Source: Homalodisca vitripennis
Lineage: Eukaryota > Arthropoda > Insecta > Hemiptera > Cicadellidae
Reading direction: 5' to 3'
Length of the DNA stretch: 64,000 nucleotides
Assembly (NCBI RefSeq): GCF_021130785.1
Contig: NW_025777556.1
Location: forward strand, 32,292-96,291
Numbering within the stretch: the first letter of the stretch is position 1; each line of letters opens with the position of its first letter. The notes beneath the pieces were generated by a model. It ran no database searches, was not told the DNA's origin, and saw only the letters and a program-made list of their open reading frames with translations. A program made the position numbers and the translations under genes. Shown one piece after another: positions 58,708 to 64,000 of the stretch.

Positions 58708-60620
58708 TATAATCAAATTCAAATTCAAAATACCTTTATTACATTATCATCAAGATAAGTATAGTGTCACATTAATAAGACATTAAAAGATCTTAAAGTT
58801 AAGGCGTCAAGAATTGCAACAGTCTGAAATATACTTTCTTTTCTAGAAAGGGTCGATATTGTCTCTTCTGTAGCTCGTCTTCTTTTCAGTGGAGCTGAGT
58901 TGGTGCACAGGTAAGCAGTAGTTGTTGGCATATCTGGTGTTGTACTGGTGGAAATGTGATCCACTTCTAGCGGATTCCGGTTCCTTGATGTGGATGTGGG
59001 TTATTGCCTCCAAGATGTACAAATTGATCACTGTAAGAATCCTCAGTTCATGGAAGGCTGCTCTACAGGATTCTCTGAATTGTAGATTACACAGGATTCT
59101 AATGGCCCTTTTTGGATGATAAGAATGCGCTGCATGTTTCCTGCTGTAGTACTGCCCCATACTGCGATCACGTATCTGAGAGGTGGTCCAACTAGAGAAT
59201 GATAAGCTGTTTTTGTGGTTGTCATATCACTTACATTTTTCATTCTTCTTATAACAAACAGTACTGTACTTAATGTATTGCAGAGAGTGTCTATATGAGC
59301 CGTCCATGAAAGTTTGTCATCAAGAGTTATACCAAGGTATTCTGTGGTTGTGACTTCTTCCAGTTCAGGTAGTCTTCCGGTTTTCTCGCTTTGCTTACCC
59401 AGTATTAGCTGCTTGGCTTTACTTTCGTTGACAACAAGGTCATTGTTGTGGCAGTATTGTATTGCCATGTTTAGAGCAACAAAGCTGTCTACTTCAAGTT
59501 GGTCGTCTCTTGGTCTACCAAGCAGCAATAATGAGTCATCAGCATACATTAGCGTTTCACTATAGTCTTGCATGTACCTATTAGTCCTTTGTGAAAAGTA
59601 TAAAAAGGACAGGTCCTATGACCGATACTTGAGGAACTCCTCGAGTAATTGGCTTATAACTAACTGTTTCTATTTTTCCATCTACTAAATGTGTAATTTC
59701 AACCAGTTGGCTTCGGTTGGTTAGGTAACTGGAAAACCAGGCTTTTGCATTCCCTTGTATTCCTAGGGTGGCTAATTTCTTTAATAGGTAGTCATGATCC
59801 AGGCAGTCAAAAGCTTTACTTTAGTCTAAGTGTACAGCAGTTGATGTGTTTCCTTCTTCTAGTTGATCAAGAAGAAAATCTACTAGGCTTATTATTTCTG
59901 TGCTAGTTAATTTTCCAGCCAGGAAGCCATGGTGATTGTGTGACAGCAGTTTATTAAGGAGAGGTGTTAAAACAGTCTTATTTAAACTATTTTTTAAATT
60001 ATTTTAGAAAAAGTAGGTATTAGCAAAATGGGTTGGTAGTTGGGCTGCTTGGTTTGGAAAGCCTTTTTTTGAGTTTTGGATAACCTTTAGCTATTTTTAG
60101 TGCTGAGGAAAAGGTTACTGAACTGAAAGACTTATTTTTAATGTTTATAAGGGATCTATTAGTTCATCTTTACAAAACTTTAATGGTTTAGAGGATATGT
60201 CGTCATACCCCGATGAAGTATTAGGTTGCAATGATTTAATGATTTTAGACATATCTTGTATACAAGTTTGTGTTAATGCAAGATTTGGCGGAACTGTGTT
60301 AAGAACTGGTAAAGTTAGTTGTCTTTTAACATTTACATTCCTTTTTATTATTTCTTCTGCAACAGTGGTGAAATATTGATTTAAATTGTCTGCTATCTCT
60401 AATGGGTTTGGTTTTTGCTGCCCTTCAACTTCAAGTCTTGTTAGATAATTCGCTTCTTCTTTTTGTTTTCTTTCAGAGTGTATTATATTCCAGATAGTTT
60501 TTTTATTTCTTACTGGATTCTGCAATTTTGTATGTATTAGTTTGTTTTCTTATTTGTCGTAGTAGCAAATAATATTCATTATTTAAGTTTGATGCTATTC
60601 TATTAGTATCCATATGATTT
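58708..60620 (-). mobile_element. 5'-truncated Jockey/CR1-like LINE
   Basis: On the minus strand the fragments read, 5' to 3': an upstream segment (ETIWNIIHSERKQK region and SGYDDISSKPLKFCKDEL) at 60620-60145; then RT motifs around 59990-59600 in shifted frames, including a KAFDCLDHD-type box and a GVPQ box; then MYADDSLLLL (the RT YADD box) at 59573-59043; and a C-terminal piece to 58767. The 3' end at 58708-58740 has repeated TTGAAT units, typical of this LINE group. The endonuclease half is missing and several frameshifts and stops are present, so it is dead. Confidence 0.85.
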
Positions 60621-61304
60621 GGAAATATGCATTTTGTTAATATTTTACATTAAATGTTCATTAAGCTTTATATTTTTAAAATATTAAAGTTTATAGCAAT
60701 TGAAATGGTTAAATTCTCTTTTCTGACTATTTAAATTTTACTATATCAACTTTAATTCGAATTTAAGTTATATATGTCATATTATTTAAAACCCTTTCTA
60801 AGCCTATATATTTTTTCTTCTTTTTTAACATGGAATAATAATAATAAAAATAATAATATAAAAATGTCTAAGTTTTTAACCATATTTCTCCCAAAATAAA
60901 CAGTTAAATACAATTCTAAAACCTGTATATAATTGAATTTACCACCGTGAAAGAAGTTTGAGAAGAAGAGTAAGTGGAATTGAACGAGTAGATATTATCA
61001 TTATGCACTTGATTTTAAACCTTGATTTTAAACTTACTGGAATCAAAATTTAAGATATCATAAACTGTTTTAGGTTGGAACTTTTTATTAACACAGCATT
61101 ACACTTTTGTAATATTAAATATTGTTGGAGCTAATTATTTTTATTTATACAAATTACGAAATTTCCGTGTAATAAATGAAATAATTCAAAAAATATTTGC
61201 GTTTCTCCAATGTAGCTCCTTAAATAATCAGCGTCTTAACACTGGACAGTAAGAAAAGCTGTATCTACAGTTTGAATCTATCCCTCGTGACACAGGGCTT
61301 AACC

Positions 61305-61385
61305 GACTAAGATGGCCGGACGGGAAAGAGAACGGGAGAAAATCCTGTCACGTGACCAGACTATTACGGCAGATCACGTGACTCA
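61305..61385. promoter_or_regulatory. Paired CACGTG sites with a YY1-like word
   Basis: GTCACGTGAC (61347-61356) and TCACGTGA (61374-61381) are two palindromic E-boxes of the MITF/TFEB or USF type, 27 bases apart, with AAGATGGCCG (around 61309) upstream. The ~80 bases are the most GC-rich in this kilobase. It looks like a promoter or enhancer core, but no transcript start or gene can be tied to it. Confidence 0.4.
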
Positions 61386-62733
61386 TTTGTTGCATTGACT
61401 CTCTTTAATGTTAAATAATTACACTTTTCCTTGTCGGCTTACAACTGTTTCTTCCTGTAAGGGATTTTTACTCCGCGGCAGCAATTAATATTTAGTCTCG
61501 AATTGTAAAAATAAGATAACGAGAAATAGTAACATCTTTTTTTAATATTATAAGAACTCTTTTATTGTTTTAATGGACAAGTTAATTTTGATCCCAATTT
61601 TGATATTTTCGTTCAATGTCTAACATGTTAAAACTTCGTAAGTGAAATAACGTTTTTTTAAAAAGAGGCGGCACTACATTTAATTTTTTTGTATTACGAA
61701 ATATGCGTTACTAAAACATTCTGTTTCATTTTATAAAACACGTGGAATCTATCATAATTGTGGCCTATCTCACTATACCGATGTGTTTTTAATTGCCTTA
61801 TCCTAGAGAATGTTAATATGTATCATTTGTTAGGAGAAGTGCTTAGTTTAACTATTTGTACTGATTCACTATCAGATGGAACTATTAAAAGATTTATAAA
61901 ATCATTTATTGGACTATAAAGCGTTTTATATTCTATGCGGTTTCTATTCAAGATAGTGCTACAGAATAGTTATTGCTAAAACAGTTGAAAATAATTGAAT
62001 TATAGAAAACAGTTGTAAAAATTTTAACATGAAACATATTTTACTACATACTGAGTTCATTATCCAGTAAGCTTCCTGCCCCGTGAACAATGTATAATGT
62101 AGATTTCCACGTGGTCATAAACAAAGCAATGTTTGTCTTGTAAGGTTCTACTATGTGAATGCATTGTGGTTAGGACGATAAGTAAATGTTCATTGTATTA
62201 TTCTCCTAAACTGAAAATTTATGTTATACTTCGTATTTCATAAATCAACGGATTATTCCTAGTTAGGAAAAGCAGGAGTAAACCACTCCAAGCTGTCGCG
62301 TAAGAGACTTTGTTGAGATTGGATACAGTTTCAAGGCAGAAGACAGATACAGAAAAAAAAGTGTTTTAAATTCCCTGGAGTCTATGACGCTCAGCCAAAT
62401 CCCACAAGCAATATCCACTCTATGTATTTAGAAATAAAGATGTATGCCAACTTTACAGCCTAGCCTACTTCGAAGAATTTATCAAAATATGTTTTCAAAC
62501 TATATATTGAATATTAACATATTTCCATGTTTGTGTACACATTGGTTTATTTCTGAGGTTTTTACATTGTCACCATGGTTACCTATAAAACCAATGAAAA
62601 CATTTGCACTAGCTCTCAGGAAATTTCCATGAAGTAACATGTACTACATCAAACTTATAGTGTTATCTAAGTACACCTAGGTTATATACAAAATTTAAAG
62701 TAAATTATTTAGTTTATTTACGATGCAACGTGA

Positions 62734-62736
<3 letters not shown>

Positions 62737-62778
<42 letters not shown>

Positions 62779-62832
62779 AGGTATATATTCTCAACTATAT
62801 AAAATAGGTACTGTATAACTATAAATATATAT

Positions 62833-62903
<71 letters not shown>
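62737..62903. repeat. TA microsatellite arrays
   Basis: Two long TA tracts (about 62737-62774 and 62823-62903) with single-base interruptions, abutting the fold-back element on its left. Confidence 0.9.
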
Positions 62904-62905
<2 letters not shown>

Positions 62906-62907
62906 TT

Positions 62908-63410
62908 GTATATTATGTCTGGAAACACCCAAATATATCCTTTAATAATTTAAATATAAATTTATAAATTTGAAACCTCTTACAATCGTGATTGTGCTAA
63001 TAGAACCAGCTTAAAATGAAATTTTTGTTTTATTTAATTGAACATTTAAAAAATGCTAAAAAATTAGTGTAACACATTTTGTGGCAAGAACCATGTTAAA
63101 ATTACATTGTTGAACATCAGTAAATTTTCAATACTAAAAATGCTCTATTTTCTGATAGAATAATTCCTTTGAGATGCGGTTTGTGGCATTCAATTCAGTA
63201 AGCTATTACCTTTAAAATTATGTATCACAAGGTATAGGCTTCCATTAAGAATATTCACGATACCCTCGGCAGGACGTCCCCCGTTGGTGTGACATAACAA
63301 AACATTGTTCCAAAAAGTAGATGCCCAATCTCTATCACGATTGTAAGAGGTTTCAAATTTATATTTAAATTATTAAAGGATATATTTGGGTGTTTCCAGA
63401 CATAATATAC
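62908..63410. mobile_element. Fold-back/MITE-like element with ~80-bp inverted arms
   Basis: Left arm 62908-62992 is the inverted copy of 63334-63410, near perfect apart from an 8-base insertion in the left arm. The arms start GTATATTATGTCTGGAAACA. The 341-base interior has no coding signal. TA tracts lie on both sides, so insertion into a TA repeat would fit TA-targeting transposons. Confidence 0.8.
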
Positions 63411-63413
63411 ACC

Positions 63414-63457
<44 letters not shown>

Positions 63458-63474
63458 TATATATATTTATAGTT

Positions 63475-63540
63475 ATCGGTCTGTATGTCTGCATACATAT
63501 ATATATATATATATATATGTATGCAGACATACAGACCGAT
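63475..63540. repeat. 66-bp perfect palindrome
   Basis: ATCGGTCTGTATGTCTGCAT at 63475 is followed by a TA-rich centre and its exact complement ending at 63540, with no mismatch and no spacer. Such palindromes are cruciform-prone and unstable. TA tracts precede it (63416-63466). Confidence 0.92.
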
Positions 63541-64000
63541 ATTGAAATACTTTTAGCCCCTTGAGTTAGACTTCCCTAACATTCAGCCAATAACAATGTA
63601 TAGACCATGTTTATTTTGCCCAACGTAGTGGGTACGGTTGTTATCGCAAGATTAAAGTAGATTGTTTGGAAATAATGCTAATATGATAAAAAAATACGTA
63701 AAAAATATAAGCTAATAAAGTTGCAATTATAATATTACATTAAACTTGAGTTATATACTCATGTTATTTGCTGTGTTGGTTTATTAGCTTACTAGAGACA
63801 GTAATTGTTTTCCCGCAGAGTAACTAGCACGTTGTTGTATTAATACATGTGTTGATATGCTCACTACAATATTTCTGCAGTTCAAACTAAGCTAAGCAAC
63901 AAACATGATTTTTTGGTTCATTAAACATTAGCTTCGTGGTTAACTTTTTTATTGATTTTATAAAACAATGGTTGTATCCTAAACTATACAAATTACCCGG

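Larger units (their letters stand above)
60621..64000. other. Non-coding host DNA, right end
   Basis: AT-rich, no supported gene. Open frames at 62444-62632 and 63255-63530 are low-complexity; the second is TA-repeat translation. It contains a CACGTG pair, TA arrays, a fold-back element and a palindrome, listed separately. Confidence 0.65.

Overview
This is a gene-poor, AT-rich stretch of animal (almost certainly insect) nuclear DNA. The evidence is long non-coding sequence full of TA, CA/TG and TAAA microsatellites plus four transposon classes typical of arthropods. I could not support any host protein-coding gene, tRNA, rRNA or CRISPR array. The species cannot be read from the sequence.

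Layout. 1-8336: non-coding flank. 8343-26614: a complete 18.3-kb Polinton/Maverick, a virus-like self-replicating DNA transposon, bounded by 6-bp target duplications (TATATT) and 2.17-kb terminal inverted repeats (TIRs). 26621-32492: non-coding. 32493-36034: a degraded pogo/Tigger/jerky-type DDE transposon whose transposase ends in a PHD-like finger. 36035-40414: non-coding with microsatellites. 40420-48625: a full-length BEL/Pao LTR retrotransposon with 716-bp LTRs that read as identical and a 5-bp target duplication (CTTAT). 48631-58707: non-coding, with three tandem copies of a ~224-bp repeat. 58708-60620: a 5'-truncated Jockey/CR1-like LINE on the minus strand. 60621-64000: non-coding, with a double CACGTG site, a fold-back element and a 66-bp perfect palindrome in TA-rich DNA.

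The Polinton is the centre of interest. It carries a protein-primed DNA polymerase B and a retrovirus-like integrase for replication and integration. It also carries a full virion set: double-jelly-roll major capsid protein, penton (minor capsid), adenovirus-type protease, A32/FtsK-type packaging ATPase, a phospholipase A2-like virion protein, a hydrophobic minor virion protein and a coiled-coil fibre-like protein. Accessory genes are a BRO-N gene, two tandem zinc-finger paralogues, an OB-fold-like gene duplicated in the TIRs, a free zinc ribbon matching the integrase N-terminus, and two proteins sharing a YQxLSxxFI repeat. Two signals look poxvirus-like. TAAATG overlaps the start codon of 13 of about 18 genes, as in poxvirus late promoters, and one gene has the layout of a VLTF-3-type late transcription factor. 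I did not expect either in a Polinton.

Most long Polinton genes are broken by frameshifts, often in homopolymers, or by in-frame TAA codons, so this copy looks inactive. However, the BEL element combines identical LTRs with five +1 frame changes, so some frameshifts may be assembly errors. Comparing the two sides of the Polinton also suggests an old, diverged duplication of the host locus (about 0.5-8.3 kb against 28.0-36.5 kb), with a possible paralogous empty site near 36.57 kb.
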